Shown in pieces: positions 1 to 8,039 of a stretch of DNA of 22,355 nt. This DNA comes from JBGCDD01 sp045105075. Lineage in GTDB: Bacteria > Pseudomonadota > Alphaproteobacteria > Rhodobacterales > Rhodobacteraceae. A model generated the notes under the pieces. That model saw only the letters and a program-made list of their open reading frames with translations, did not search any database and had not been told where the DNA came from. A program made the position numbers and the translations under genes. The stretch is taken from contig JBGCDD010000262.1 in assembly GCA_045105075.1 (NCBI GenBank), forward strand, positions 1 to 22,355. The letters are read 5' to 3'. Position 1 is the stretch's first letter; each line of letters starts with the position of its first letter.

Positions 1-463
1 TCTACAGCCGTCTCAAAATTAGTTTTTCACCTAGCCTGCGTTTTCGCAGCGCGGATCGATCGCGATCTAGCTGCGTCCTTGTTTATCTGGCGGTATCAGG
101 CGATCAAAATGGCGATCCTCGATTTGCGCTGGTGTTCCATAAACCACGCGATGATCGCCGGTTGCGGCGCGGCTGTTGAATTGGTTTCGAGAGCTCGGTG
201 ATTGATGTTTTCAACGGTCTGGGCGCGGCGCTTGATCAAGCGGTAGATGCCGAGGTATCTTGCTTGTGCTCAGCCGCAGCCTCGTCTCGTTTTGGACAGA
301 TTGGAGCAACCAGCAACCATTGGTACCATTTGAATATCAAGCTGGTCCTCAGCCTGACATCGCTGCTTTCATGTCCGGCGCAGGTCGTGCTTTGATTGCT
401 GTGGGCGTTTTCGGGCATCACGCGAATCAAGCCCTTTATCGTCGAAAAACATGAAGAAAAAGC
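1..463. other. Non-coding or decayed region, no recognisable gene
   Basis: No reading frame here looks like a known protein, and the stretch appears less GC-rich than the genes that follow. There is a small hairpin at 36-49 (CTGCG, TTTT loop, CGCAG). On the minus strand, one frame is open from about 260 down to a TGA at 96-98; it reads RYLGIYRLIKRR and later IIAWFMEHQRK, but it has a stop just upstream and no start. A second minus-strand frame (430-236) ends where this one begins, as expected if an older gene has been broken by a frameshift. On the plus strand, frame 1 is open from base 1 to 201 and could be the tail of a gene outside the window, but its composition is not convincing. I assign no function. 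Confidence 0.4.
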
Positions 464-494
464 TTGAAGCTATAGCGACTAGAGGTCGTATACG
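464..494 (+). promoter_or_regulatory. MerR-type metal-responsive promoter/operator of the P-type ATPase gene
   Basis: A -35-like TTGAAG (464-469) and a -10-like TATACG (489-494) are separated by 19 bp, the over-long spacing typical of promoters that MerR-family activators untwist. The spacer holds an imperfect dyad, CTA (470-472), seven bases, TAG (480-482). The sequence CTATAG...ACTAGAGG closely resembles the PbrR/CadR/ZntR operator class as I remember it. It lies about 30 bp before the ATG of a Zn/Cd/Pb exporter, and a ZntR/CadR-like protein is encoded just beyond that gene. The site is seen directly; that this particular regulator binds it is inference. Confidence 0.8.
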
Positions 495-525
495 ATGACA
501 AAATACGAGAGTCAGGGGGGGTGGT

Positions 526-2997
526 ATGTCTGGCGCAACACAGATCAAACAACAGGTTTTCAAGGTTGAAGGCATGGATTGCGGCAGCTGCGCGGCAACG
601 TTGACCAAAGCCTTATCCGGCTTGCCCGGCGTGCACGGCGTCGATGTGTCCGTGGCTCGTGCGCGGTTGACCCTGTCGCATGATCCCGCACAAACCCCGG
701 TGGACACTGTTGCAAAGACCGTGCGCGGGTTGGGCTTTGTTCCCAGTTTGCAGCCCACAGGACACGACCACAACCACGATCACGGACATAGCTGTTCGCA
801 TGAGACAGCCCCCATAGCCGCGCCGATTTTGAGCGATGCCTCACGCCAGTTCCGCATTGAGGGCATGGATTGTGCCAGCTGCGCAGCTACGATCACGTCC
901 GCGCTGGATGGGATCGCCGGTGTGTCCAATGCGTCTGTTTCAGTGGCGCGCGAAATCCTGACGGTGGATCTGCAAACGCCGTCCGATCAGGGGGATGTCG
1001 TCGAGCGCACCGTGCGCAGCCTTGGCTTTGGCATCACCCCGCTTGGCTCAAAAAAAGCGCAGACGCCGCGCACAAAGACATGGTGGAACACCCCCAAGAC
1101 CCGCCATCTGGGCCTCAGTGTTGTGTTGGGTTTGGCCGCCTATCTCGGGTCTGTGCTGATGCCATCTATGGAACACGCGCTGTTCACAATTGCGGTGGCT
1201 TTCGCGCTGTTTCCGATTGCGCGGCGCGCCATCGTTGCGGCGCGGTTGGGCGCGGTTTTCACCATTCAAATGCTGATGACGGTCGCGGCCATCGGTGCGG
1301 TTGTCATCGGCGAACAGACCGAGGCGCTTTTGGTGGTTGTGCTGTTCATGGTGGGCGAATTTCTGGAAGGTCTTGCGGGCGAAAAAGCGCGCTCGGGGAT
1401 CAAGGCGCTTGGTGCGTTGTTGCCCCGCGACGCGTGGCTGTTGGTTAATGACACCCCGCAAAAAGTCCACGCTGACACCTTGGCAGTGGGTCAATCGGTG
1501 CTGGTGCGCCCAGGGGATCGCATTCCGGCGGATGGCGTGATCATTCAGGGTTTTTCCAGCATCGACGAAAGCCCGGTCACCGGCGAAAGCGTGCCAGTCA
1601 GCAAAGGAGTCGGCCAGGACGTGTTTGCCGGCACGGTTTTGCATGATGCGGCCTTGCATTTGCGGGTCACGCAAAGCGCGCAAAACAACACGATTGCGCG
1701 CATCATCACCATGGTCGAAGAGGCCCAGGACGCCAAAGCCCCGACCGAACGCTTTATCGAGAGCTTTTCCAAAATCTACATGCCGATTATCATCGCCATT
1801 GCGGTGCTGGTTGCGATCGTCCCGCCGTTGTCGGGGATGGGCACCTGGGACACCTGGACCTACCGCGCCTTGGCGTTGTTGTTGATCGGGTGCCCCTGTG
1901 CGCTGGTGATCTCGGTTCCGGCGGCCATTGCGGCCAGCCTGTCAGCCGGCGCGCGCCACGGCATTTTGATCAAAGGCGGCGCCGTGATCGAGGAAATTGC
2001 GCGCGCGAAAACTGTTGTTTTTGACAAGACCGGCACCCTGACCAAAGGCAAGCCGGAGGTGACTGATGTTGTTGCCTTCTCCAAAGACGAAACCAGCTTT
2101 TTGGCGCGGGTCAAAGCGGTCGAGCAAGGCTCATCGCATCCCTTGGCCGAAGCGATCTGTGCCGAAGCGGGTCGCCGGGGCATTGCCGCCTGCACTGCCA
2201 CCGATATCCGCGTTGTGCCGGGAAAAGGCATGGAAGCGCGCATCGACGGCACAGAGGTTTTTGTGGGCGCGCCGCGTTTTGCCAAAGACCGCGCAGAGAT
2301 CAGCGACACGACGAACGCCGATATTGCAGCACTCGAACAGTCTGGAAAAACAGTGGCTGTGGTCACCCAAGGCTCGGATGTGCTGGGCCTGATTGCTCTG
2401 CGCGATGATCCCCGTGCGACGACCCGCGCCGGCCTTTCTGCGCTGAAACATGACGGCATCAAGGCCATCATGATGACCGGTGACAACCACAAAACCGCCG
2501 CCGCAATTGGCGCCGATCTGGGGATCGAGGTTCAGGCCGAAATGCTGCCCGAAGACAAGGCGGCGAAAGTGCGCGCCCTTGCGGCAAAGGGCCATGTCAT
2601 GATGGTGGGCGACGGGGTGAATGACGCCCCTGCCCTGGCCGAAGCGCATGTGGGCATCGCCTTGGGTTCGGGCACCGACGTGGCCATGGAAGCCTCGGAC
2701 GCGGCCATCATGCGCAACGATATCAACGACGTTGCGCGTATGAGCAAATTGGCGCGCGCTACCATACGCAACATCCGCCAGAACGTGATCATCGCGCTTG
2801 GACTCAAGGCGATTTTTCTTGTCACAACAATCACCGGGCTCTCTGGGCTGTGGATGGCCGTTCTGGCCGATACCGGAGCGACAGTTCTGGTGACGCTGAA
2901 CGCGATGCGCCTGCTGGGATATCTGGGGCCCAAGTCAACGGCGCAGGTTCAGGGCGATGTTTCCGAATTGGGTACGGTCGCTGCGATCCGCCCATGA
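526..2997 (+). CDS. zntA: Heavy-metal translocating P-type ATPase (Zn2+/Cd2+/Pb2+ exporter, ZntA/CadA type)
   Basis: An inner-membrane P1B-type ATPase of 823 residues that exports soft divalent metals at the cost of ATP. Two N-terminal metal-binding HMA domains carry MDCxxC motifs (C19/C22 and C116/C119), joined by a His-rich linker (residues 80-92, alternating His and Asp/Asn). The membrane part contains the transport motif CPC (456-458). The catalytic domain has the phosphorylated Asp in DKTGTLT (500-506), the HP motif SSHPLA (536-541) and GDGVNDAP (695-702). Near the C terminus, K761 and D782 (LADTGATVLVTLN) match the Lys/Asp pair typical of Zn/Cd/Pb pumps rather than copper pumps. The ATG follows a run of G (515-521) that can act as ribosome-binding site. 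The MerR-type promoter upstream indicates metal induction. The substrate class is firm; the exact metal is not decided by sequence. Confidence 0.95.
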   Translation: MSGATQIKQQVFKVEGMDCGSCAATLTKALSGLPGVHGVDVSVARARLTLSHDPAQTPVDTVAKTVRGLGFVPSLQPTGHDHNHDHGHSCSHETAPIAAPILSDASRQFRIEGMDCASCAATITSALDGIAGVSNASVSVAREILTVDLQTPSDQGDVVERTVRSLGFGITPLGSKKAQTPRTKTWWNTPKTRHLGLSVVLGLAAYLGSVLMPSMEHALFTIAVAFALFPIARRAIVAARLGAVFTIQMLMTVAAIGAVVIGEQTEALLVVVLFMVGEFLEGLAGEKARSGIKALGALLPRDAWLLVNDTPQKVHADTLAVGQSVLVRPGDRIPADGVIIQGFSSIDESPVTGESVPVSKGVGQDVFAGTVLHDAALHLRVTQSAQNNTIARIITMVEEAQDAKAPTERFIESFSKIYMPIIIAIAVLVAIVPPLSGMGTWDTWTYRALALLLIGCPCALVISVPAAIAASLSAGARHGILIKGGAVIEEIARAKTVVFDKTGTLTKGKPEVTDVVAFSKDETSFLARVKAVEQGSSHPLAEAICAEAGRRGIAACTATDIRVVPGKGMEARIDGTEVFVGAPRFAKDRAEISDTTNADIAALEQSGKTVAVVTQGSDVLGLIALRDDPRATTRAGLSALKHDGIKAIMMTGDNHKTAAAIGADLGIEVQAEMLPEDKAAKVRALAAKGHVMMVGDGVNDAPALAEAHVGIALGSGTDVAMEASDAAIMRNDINDVARMSKLARATIRNIRQNVIIALGLKAIFLVTTITGLSGLWMAVLADTGATVLVTLNAMRLLGYLGPKSTAQVQGDVSELGTVAAIRP

Positions 2998-3407
2998 TCG
3001 GTTGAACATTCCGCGTGATCGGCCAGCACTTCGATCACACGACACTCGCTCAGCTGGCCGTTCTGACATTCGGTGACCATCCGCTCCAGCTCGGTTTCCA
3101 GCAGCCGAAGTTGGGCGATACGCTCGCGGATGCCTTCAAGATGCGAGCGCGCGATGCTGTCGGCGGCGTGGCACGAGGCTTGCGGCGTCGAGGCCATGTC
3201 GACCAGCGCGCGGATGCTGTCCATGTCAAACCCCAGATCGCGGGCGTGTCGGATAAAGCGCAACCGTTCAAGGTGATCGGTGTTGTAACGGCGCTGGTTG
3301 CCGGCATTGCGCGGTGCCTCGGCAATCACGCCGATCTTTTCATAGTACCGAATGGTCGGCACTTTGACGCCGGATTGTTCGGACAATTGGCCAATGGACA
3401 GGGTCAT
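2949..3407 (-). CDS. MerR-family metal-responsive regulator, ZntR/CadR-like
   Basis: A 152-residue transcription activator. The N terminus has the MerR winged-helix DNA-binding domain (SIGQLSEQSGVKVPTIRYYEK, about 4-24), followed by a long dimerisation helix. Cysteines at 79, 114 and 122 lie in or near the positions that bind zinc in E. coli ZntR (79, 114, 124). A C-terminal tail with H131, C134 and H138 recalls the extra His/Cys segment of CadR proteins. It therefore most likely senses Zn2+, Cd2+ or Pb2+ and activates the promoter at 464-494. It is convergent with the ATPase gene and their 3' coding ends overlap by 49 bp, an unusual layout for a MerR/target pair. The ATG at 3405-3407 fits the family's N terminus. 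It sits 104 bp downstream of the FAD oxidoreductase gene and probably has its own promoter. Confidence 0.9.
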   Translation of the reverse strand: MTLSIGQLSEQSGVKVPTIRYYEKIGVIAEAPRNAGNQRRYNTDHLERLRFIRHARDLGFDMDSIRALVDMASTPQASCHAADSIARSHLEGIRERIAQLRLLETELERMVTECQNGQLSECRVIEVLADHAECSTDHGRIAATVPNSETSP

Positions 3408-3511
3408 ATCAGGTCTCGCGTTCGGTTTGCGTTACTCTATCGCCCGATCTGGCGTCAAACCAGCGGCTTTCAACCGATACGCAGTTTGGGCGAAAGGTAT
3501 GTGGTCTGCGC

Positions 3512-4831
3512 TCAGAAGTCCGCGACGTTTCCCCAGGTGCCTTTTGCAAATCGCGCGGGATCATAGGGGCTTGGGTCAACAATCGGCGGCGCGCTGGTGA
3601 TAAGGTCTGCGATCAGATGGCCCCCGCCCGGCCCGATGCCAAACCCATGCCCACTGAAGCCTGCCGCCAGCACCAGCCCGGGCACATTGGTTTCGCCCAT
3701 AGCCGGCACGCCGTCCGGGGTGCTGTCGATATAGCCGGCCCAGGTGGCCGTCACGGCGTGGTTTCGCAACTCGGGCAGTAATACGCGGGCGCGGCGCAAG
3801 ATTTCAGCGGCCTGACCTTGATCAACCTTGGGGTTCAATATCCGCACGCGCTCCATCGGGCTGGGCTGGTCAAGACGCCAACCGTGCAACCGTTCGTGCC
3901 CATTCCGCATCGCCTCGAAACCTCCGGGGCGCAGCACGGCGCGACGTTTGAAAAACATCGGCAGAAACGACGTGGCAAAGCGCAGCTGCTGCCCGGTTGG
4001 GTCAACCCGCGCCAACCCCGAAATCGCCAAAGTACTGCCGCCATCGCCGCGTTTGGTGATCGACACATCCGCCGTGTGCAGCGCGTCCGGGCCCGTGCCG
4101 TCGCCCGCCAAAGCCAGGCTGGAACTGCGCACCGCCGCCTGTGGGAACCGCACGCCCTGCTGGCGCAAAAACGACGACGCCCAGGCACCGCCCGCCATCA
4201 CCACGGTGGCTGTCTTGATCACGCCGTGTTCTGTGATCACACCGCTGACCCGCCCTGCCGCGGTTTCGATGCCCCGCGCGGCACAAGATTGGCGCACAAT
4301 GCCACCGTGCTGCATGACACCTTTGGCAATCACCGGGGCCGCCACGCGCGGGTCCGCCGTCCCGTCCGAGGGCGAAAACACGCCCCCCCGCCATGCGCGC
4401 CCGGTTGCGGTGCCACGCTCACCGGCTTGCGCCCCGCTTAACATATGGGTGGTCACGCCTTCGCCCTTGGCAAAATCACGCCACCGCGCCCAGCCTTCAA
4501 GTTCGGATGGATCATCTGAAAAATAGGTCAGCCCACAGCGGCGAAATCCGACGCTTTCACCGATGTCACCGGCCAGATCATCCCACAACGCCAGGCTTTT
4601 GGTCGAAATCGGCAATTCGCGCGCGTCGCGGTTTTGCTGGCGGCACCACCCCCAGTTGCGGCTGGATTGCTCGGCGCCGATGCGCCCCTTTTCGACCAGC
4701 ACCACGCTCACACCGCGCCGCGCCATGTAGTAGGCCGCAGACACGCCCACGATGCCGCCACCGATCACCACCACATCTGCCTGCGCGGGCGTGTCCGGGT
4801 TGGTTTCGATGTGATAAAGCGGCGCGCTCAT
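3512..4831 (-). CDS. FAD-dependent oxidoreductase, D-amino acid oxidase/dehydrogenase (DAO) superfamily
   Basis: A 439-residue flavoenzyme. The dinucleotide-binding motif IGGGIVGVSAAYYMARRG lies at residues 23-40, followed by VEKGRIGAEQSSRNWGWCRQQ, a sequence typical of DAO-type oxidases and dehydrogenases. The C terminus has the second flavin-contact region (AAGFSGHGFGIGPGGGHLIADLI). Such enzymes oxidise an amine or amino acid carbon-nitrogen bond; the substrate cannot be read from sequence. No signal peptide or membrane segment is evident, so it is probably cytoplasmic. Its ATG overlaps the stop of the small upstream ORF (4828-5067) by four bases (ATGA), so the two are probably translationally coupled, with the GNAT gene upstream in the same transcript. 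It faces a second DAO-family gene (6753-8036) across a divergent promoter region. Confidence 0.9.
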   Translation of the reverse strand: MSAPLYHIETNPDTPAQADVVVIGGGIVGVSAAYYMARRGVSVVLVEKGRIGAEQSSRNWGWCRQQNRDARELPISTKSLALWDDLAGDIGESVGFRRCGLTYFSDDPSELEGWARWRDFAKGEGVTTHMLSGAQAGERGTATGRAWRGGVFSPSDGTADPRVAAPVIAKGVMQHGGIVRQSCAARGIETAAGRVSGVITEHGVIKTATVVMAGGAWASSFLRQQGVRFPQAAVRSSSLALAGDGTGPDALHTADVSITKRGDGGSTLAISGLARVDPTGQQLRFATSFLPMFFKRRAVLRPGGFEAMRNGHERLHGWRLDQPSPMERVRILNPKVDQGQAAEILRRARVLLPELRNHAVTATWAGYIDSTPDGVPAMGETNVPGLVLAAGFSGHGFGIGPGGGHLIADLITSAPPIVDPSPYDPARFAKGTWGNVADF

Positions 4832-5067
4832 GTCGTTGCTCCGATGGTGGATCTATTATAGCCCAAGCGCGCCAAACAGAGTGGGCTTTGTGGTGCGCGG
4901 GTGGCGTTGAGCGCATCACTACCGCGTGCTGGGATCGACCAATTGGATGCTCCCGGGCGCCGGCAAACGGCCGAGATCTGTCCGTTGTCCAGCGCGTCGA
5001 TCAGGTCGCCTTGCGTCCAAACGGCGCCGCGCTCTGCATCCAAAAGGGACAGGATCCGGCTCTTCAT
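4828..5067 (-). CDS. Small conserved-looking protein of unknown function, 79 aa
   Basis: The reading frame begins MKSRILSLLDAERGAVWTQGDLIDALDNG and ends in ATT. Support for translation is positional: its ATG lies 5 bases after the stop of the GNAT gene with GGGA just upstream, and its TGA overlaps the ATG of the following FAD oxidoreductase as ATGA. No signal peptide or transmembrane segment is seen. The N-terminal pattern (LLDAERGAVWT-GDLIDAL) looks somewhat like a winged-helix-type segment seen in some short alphaproteobacterial regulators, but that is only an impression. The C-terminal half is low in hydrophobic residues and may be unstructured. Function unknown; it may be a true gene or a coupling ORF. 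Confidence 0.55.
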   Translation of the reverse strand: MKSRILSLLDAERGAVWTQGDLIDALDNGQISAVCRRPGASNWSIPARGSDALNATRAPQSPLCLARLGYNRSTIGATT

Positions 5068-5072
5068 GTGGT

Positions 5073-5897
5073 TTATCCCAAAGCCTGTGAAGCAAGAGCA
5101 TAAACGTGGTGGCGGGTTTGGCGCAGTTCGGTTTGCCCCTTTTGCATCTGAAGCCCGTCGCCAACCTGGGCCAAACCACAAGCGCTCAACCACGGGGCCA
5201 GACCCGACCGCACGTCTGTGTCCAGTCGCAAAAAACGCCCCTGCCGTTCGCTCATGATCAGCGCGATCAGGCTTTTGGCCGTTTCGAGGTTTTCGCCAAC
5301 AACCGGGCCAATCACCTCGCCCTGCCCAAACCGGCGTACGGCTGCAAATCCGACGATCTCACCTTGATGGCGCAGAACCGCGAACCGCGCAGATGTCAGC
5401 GCGCGGTAGAGCGCGGCGCGGTCTTTGCCCGATGCGGCGCGATCCAGCGCCACAATCGCATCGTGATCCGCGGATTTGGCCCACTCGGCGCTTCCTTGTG
5501 GTGTGACCTGATCGACAAGACCGCTGTGTTGCACGATCTGAGCGATTTGCACAAAACCCAACCGGGTATAAAGCGGCACCCCTTGCGGTGTGGCGACCAA
5601 TTGCCAGGCGGGCGCCGGCACACGATCCATCGCGCGCTGCATAACATCGCGCCCAAGCCCACGGCCCTGCCACTCGGCGGCCACGATGATCATATTGGCC
5701 ATCGCCACCGGCCCAAAGGGTGTGGCCATCGCGGTGCCCACAACCCGATCTCCATCCAGCGCCACAACGCCTTTGCTGAGGTTGGCGGAAAACGCCCAAT
5801 CCGCCACCTGATGCGGCCAGCCCACCGCAGTGGACAACTGCACCGCGCCAGGCAAATGCGACGCGTCCAAATCAACAAAACGGAGGGTCGGTTTCAT
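5073..5897 (-). CDS. GNAT-family N-acetyltransferase with two-domain architecture
   Basis: A 274-residue protein starting MKPTLRFVDL. The N-terminal half is a GNAT domain with the acetyl-CoA pyrophosphate-binding motif QGRGLG (77-82) preceded by the beta strand ANMIIVAAEW. The C-terminal half (about 150-270) looks like the second GNAT-like domain found in a subgroup of these enzymes (Acetyltransf_18 type, judged by eye). The frame is open much further upstream (to 6113), but that extension lacks protein-like sequence. The start at 5897 is preceded by AGGA at a good distance; MIRTT at 5912 is an alternative. It leads the leftward set GNAT, 79-aa ORF, FAD oxidoreductase, so it probably acts on an amine or amino acid compound in the same pathway. 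Substrate unknown. Confidence 0.85.
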   Translation of the reverse strand: MKPTLRFVDLDASHLPGAVQLSTAVGWPHQVADWAFSANLSKGVVALDGDRVVGTAMATPFGPVAMANMIIVAAEWQGRGLGRDVMQRAMDRVPAPAWQLVATPQGVPLYTRLGFVQIAQIVQHSGLVDQVTPQGSAEWAKSADHDAIVALDRAASGKDRAALYRALTSARFAVLRHQGEIVGFAAVRRFGQGEVIGPVVGENLETAKSLIALIMSERQGRFLRLDTDVRSGLAPWLSACGLAQVGDGLQMQKGQTELRQTRHHVYALASQALG

Positions 5898-6084
5898 TGT
5901 TGTCCTGATCATTTTGGCGCGCATCCCAGGGCGCGCGGTCCAGTTGCATTTGCGGGCACAGCCGCGATCAATGGTCGTATCTGCATCATTTTGCGACAGA
6001 AAATACCATTGAAAACGAACAAACCGTTCCGACATTTTGCGCATTGCTCTACCATCGCGATAAGCCTGACCAGAAGGAGTTGAT
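5898..6084. promoter_or_regulatory. Divergent intergenic region between the GNAT and HAD genes
   Basis: This 187-bp stretch separates the leftward GNAT set from the rightward HAD/oxidoreductase pair and must hold the promoters for both. An AAGGAG ribosome-binding site lies at 6073-6078, seven bases before the HAD start. No clear -35/-10 pair or palindromic operator stands out by eye. Confidence 0.45.
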
Positions 6085-6756
6085 ATGAGCGCGTTTCGAC
6101 CCAAATTCATCACCTTCGATTGTCACGGCACGCTTATTCACTTTGACATGGCCGGGGCCGCACGGCGCATTTATGGGCACCTGCTTGAACCCGATCAAAT
6201 GGCTTCGTTCCTGCGCAGCTTTTCCGCGTTTCGATTGGACGAGGTTCTGGGCGCGTGGAAGCCTTATGCCGATGTGGTGGCCGGCGCGTTGCAGCGCACC
6301 TGCCAACGCCATGATGTGGCATTTCGCGCCCAGGACGCACGCCAGATCTACAACGAGGTTCCCACCTGGGGCCCGCATCCTGATGTTGTTCAGGGATTGC
6401 GGCGTGTGGCGCAGGACTTTCCTCTGGTGATCCTGTCAAACGCGATGAACAACCAGATTGTGTCGAACGTAAAATCCCTGGAAGTTCCGTTTCACACCGT
6501 CCTGACCGCAGAAACAACCGGCGCCTACAAACCGCAGATGCGGGGCTTTGAACACATGCTTGATACGCTGGGATGTGGCCCCGAGGACATTACACATGTG
6601 TCGTCGTCCTTCCGTTATGACCTGATGACGGAGCATGACATGGGGATCACGTCCAAGGTGTGGGTGAACCGCGGCCACGAGCCGGCGAACCCAGAATACG
6701 GCTACAGCGAAATCAAGGACATATCGGGCTTGCCTGGCGTATTTGGGCTAACATGA
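6085..6756 (+). CDS. HAD-superfamily hydrolase, haloacid dehalogenase type II-like
   Basis: A 223-residue cytoplasmic hydrolase. Motif I is FDCHGTL with the nucleophile Asp12; classical type II haloacid dehalogenases have Tyr (FDxYGTL) and phosphatases have Asp (DxDGT) where this protein has His14. Motif II is the Ser in ILSNAMN, motif III the Lys in GAYKPQMRGF, and motif IV lies in SSSFRYDL. Length and overall layout match the L-2-haloacid dehalogenase group, but many members with this annotation act on other substrates. AAGGAG precedes the ATG. The stop overlaps the start of the next FAD oxidoreductase by four bases (ATGA), so the two products probably work in one pathway. The reaction is not established. 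Confidence 0.88.
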   Translation: MSAFRPKFITFDCHGTLIHFDMAGAARRIYGHLLEPDQMASFLRSFSAFRLDEVLGAWKPYADVVAGALQRTCQRHDVAFRAQDARQIYNEVPTWGPHPDVVQGLRRVAQDFPLVILSNAMNNQIVSNVKSLEVPFHTVLTAETTGAYKPQMRGFEHMLDTLGCGPEDITHVSSSFRYDLMTEHDMGITSKVWVNRGHEPANPEYGYSEIKDISGLPGVFGLT

Positions 6757-8036
6757 CGGCCCTGCAATTTGCCCCCTTTTGGCAAGCGGATGCGCCCAAA
6801 TTCAACGGCGGCGTGGATCGGTTGCAGGGGCAATACGATGTGGCCGTGATCGGGGCGGGCTTTACCGGGCTGGGGGCTGCGCGCAAATTGGCCAAGGACG
6901 GTGCCAAAGTGGCGGTGCTTGAGGCAAACACAGTTGGCTCGGGTGCGTCCGGGCGCAATGGCGGACATTTGAATAACGGGCTGGCGCACAGTTTTGTCGA
7001 TGCCTGCAACCGCGTTGGTCAGGACCGCGCGATTGCGATGTACCGTGCCTTTGATGCAGGCATCGACACCATCGAACAGATCATCAGCGAAGACCAGATC
7101 GCTTGTGATTTTCGCCGCTCGGGCAAGCTGAAACTGGCCTCGCGGGCGCAGCATATGGCGGGCATCACCCGGAATTTCGAGGCGATCAACACATTGGTTG
7201 ATCCCGATACGGCGCTGTTATCAAAGGATGATTTGCGCGCCGAAATAGGATCAAACATGTTCTATGGCGCGATGTTACAACGCAAAAGCGCGATGATGCA
7301 TATGGGGAAATTCGCGACCGGTCTGGCCCAAGCCGCCGCGCGGTATGGCGCGGACATTCTCGAGGGTGCTGCCGTCACCGCCTGCACGCCTGATCCCAAG
7401 GGGCATCTGCTCAGCACGGCGCAGGCCACGATCACCGCGCGCAAGGTGTTGCTGGCCACCGGCGCTTACACCACGCCCCATTTCCCCTGGTTTCGCAAAC
7501 GGTTGATCCCGGTGGGCAGTTATCTGATCGCCACGCGCCCGCTCAGCACCGCCGAAATCGCCGCCACCCTGCCCGGCGGGCGCACCTATGTGACGTCGTT
7601 GAACCTGGGCAATTACTTTCGGCTTTCGCCCGATAATCGGCTGATCTTTGGCGGGCGCGCGCGGTTATCCAACCGATCTGATCCACGCGCAGACGCCAAA
7701 AGCGGCGTGATTTTACGCGCGGCGATGGTCGAAATGTTTCCGCATCTGGCGCAGGTCAACATCGACTATTGCTGGGGTGGAATGGTGGACATGACCCAAG
7801 ACCGTTACCCGCGCGCGGGTCAGGTCGATGGGCTGTATTACGCCATGGGCTATTCCGGTCACGGCGCCCAGATCGCCACCCATCTGGGCGAGATCATCGC
7901 CGACCAGATGACCGGACAAACCCGCGAAAATCCGTTTGCAGCGTTGCCCTGGCCTGCGGTGCCCGGACATCTGGGAATGGGTTGGGTCCTGCCGTTGGTC
8001 GGGGCCTATTACAAAGTGCTGGATCAGATCCGGTAA
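6753..8036 (+). CDS. FAD-dependent oxidoreductase, gamma-glutamylputrescine oxidase (PuuB)-like
   Basis: A 427-residue flavoenzyme. The Rossmann motif AVIGAGFTGLGAARKLAKDG spans 31-50, followed by VGSGASGRNGGHLNNG (61-76), a signature of the DAO subfamily that includes PuuB. The C-terminal part has WGGMVDMTQDRYPRAG and AMGYSGHGAQIATHLGEI, again like PuuB and related amine oxidases. It probably oxidises an amine, possibly a gamma-glutamylated polyamine, but no other puu gene is present in the window. The start at 6753 is chosen because it overlaps the HAD stop as ATGA and begins just before the usual N terminus; an upstream extension would run through the HAD gene. Its stop is only three bases from the stop of the convergent histidine kinase gene. 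Confidence 0.9.
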   Translation: MTALQFAPFWQADAPKFNGGVDRLQGQYDVAVIGAGFTGLGAARKLAKDGAKVAVLEANTVGSGASGRNGGHLNNGLAHSFVDACNRVGQDRAIAMYRAFDAGIDTIEQIISEDQIACDFRRSGKLKLASRAQHMAGITRNFEAINTLVDPDTALLSKDDLRAEIGSNMFYGAMLQRKSAMMHMGKFATGLAQAAARYGADILEGAAVTACTPDPKGHLLSTAQATITARKVLLATGAYTTPHFPWFRKRLIPVGSYLIATRPLSTAEIAATLPGGRTYVTSLNLGNYFRLSPDNRLIFGGRARLSNRSDPRADAKSGVILRAAMVEMFPHLAQVNIDYCWGGMVDMTQDRYPRAGQVDGLYYAMGYSGHGAQIATHLGEIIADQMTGQTRENPFAALPWPAVPGHLGMGWVLPLVGAYYKVLDQIR

Positions 8037-8039
8037 GGA

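Noticed and set aside
198..454. Plus-strand frames at 198-395 and 260-454 as genes
   Set aside because: They overlap each other and a minus-strand frame, lack ribosome-binding sites and protein-like composition, and the second runs almost into the MerR-type promoter.
5898..6113. N-terminal extension of the GNAT protein to 6113
   Set aside because: It would run across the divergent promoter region and into the HAD gene start; the added residues look random, while 5897 has AGGA upstream and a normal family N terminus.
6660..6752. Start of the PuuB-like oxidase at 6660
   Set aside because: The extension is the HAD gene read in another frame; the ATGA overlap at 6753 is the natural start.
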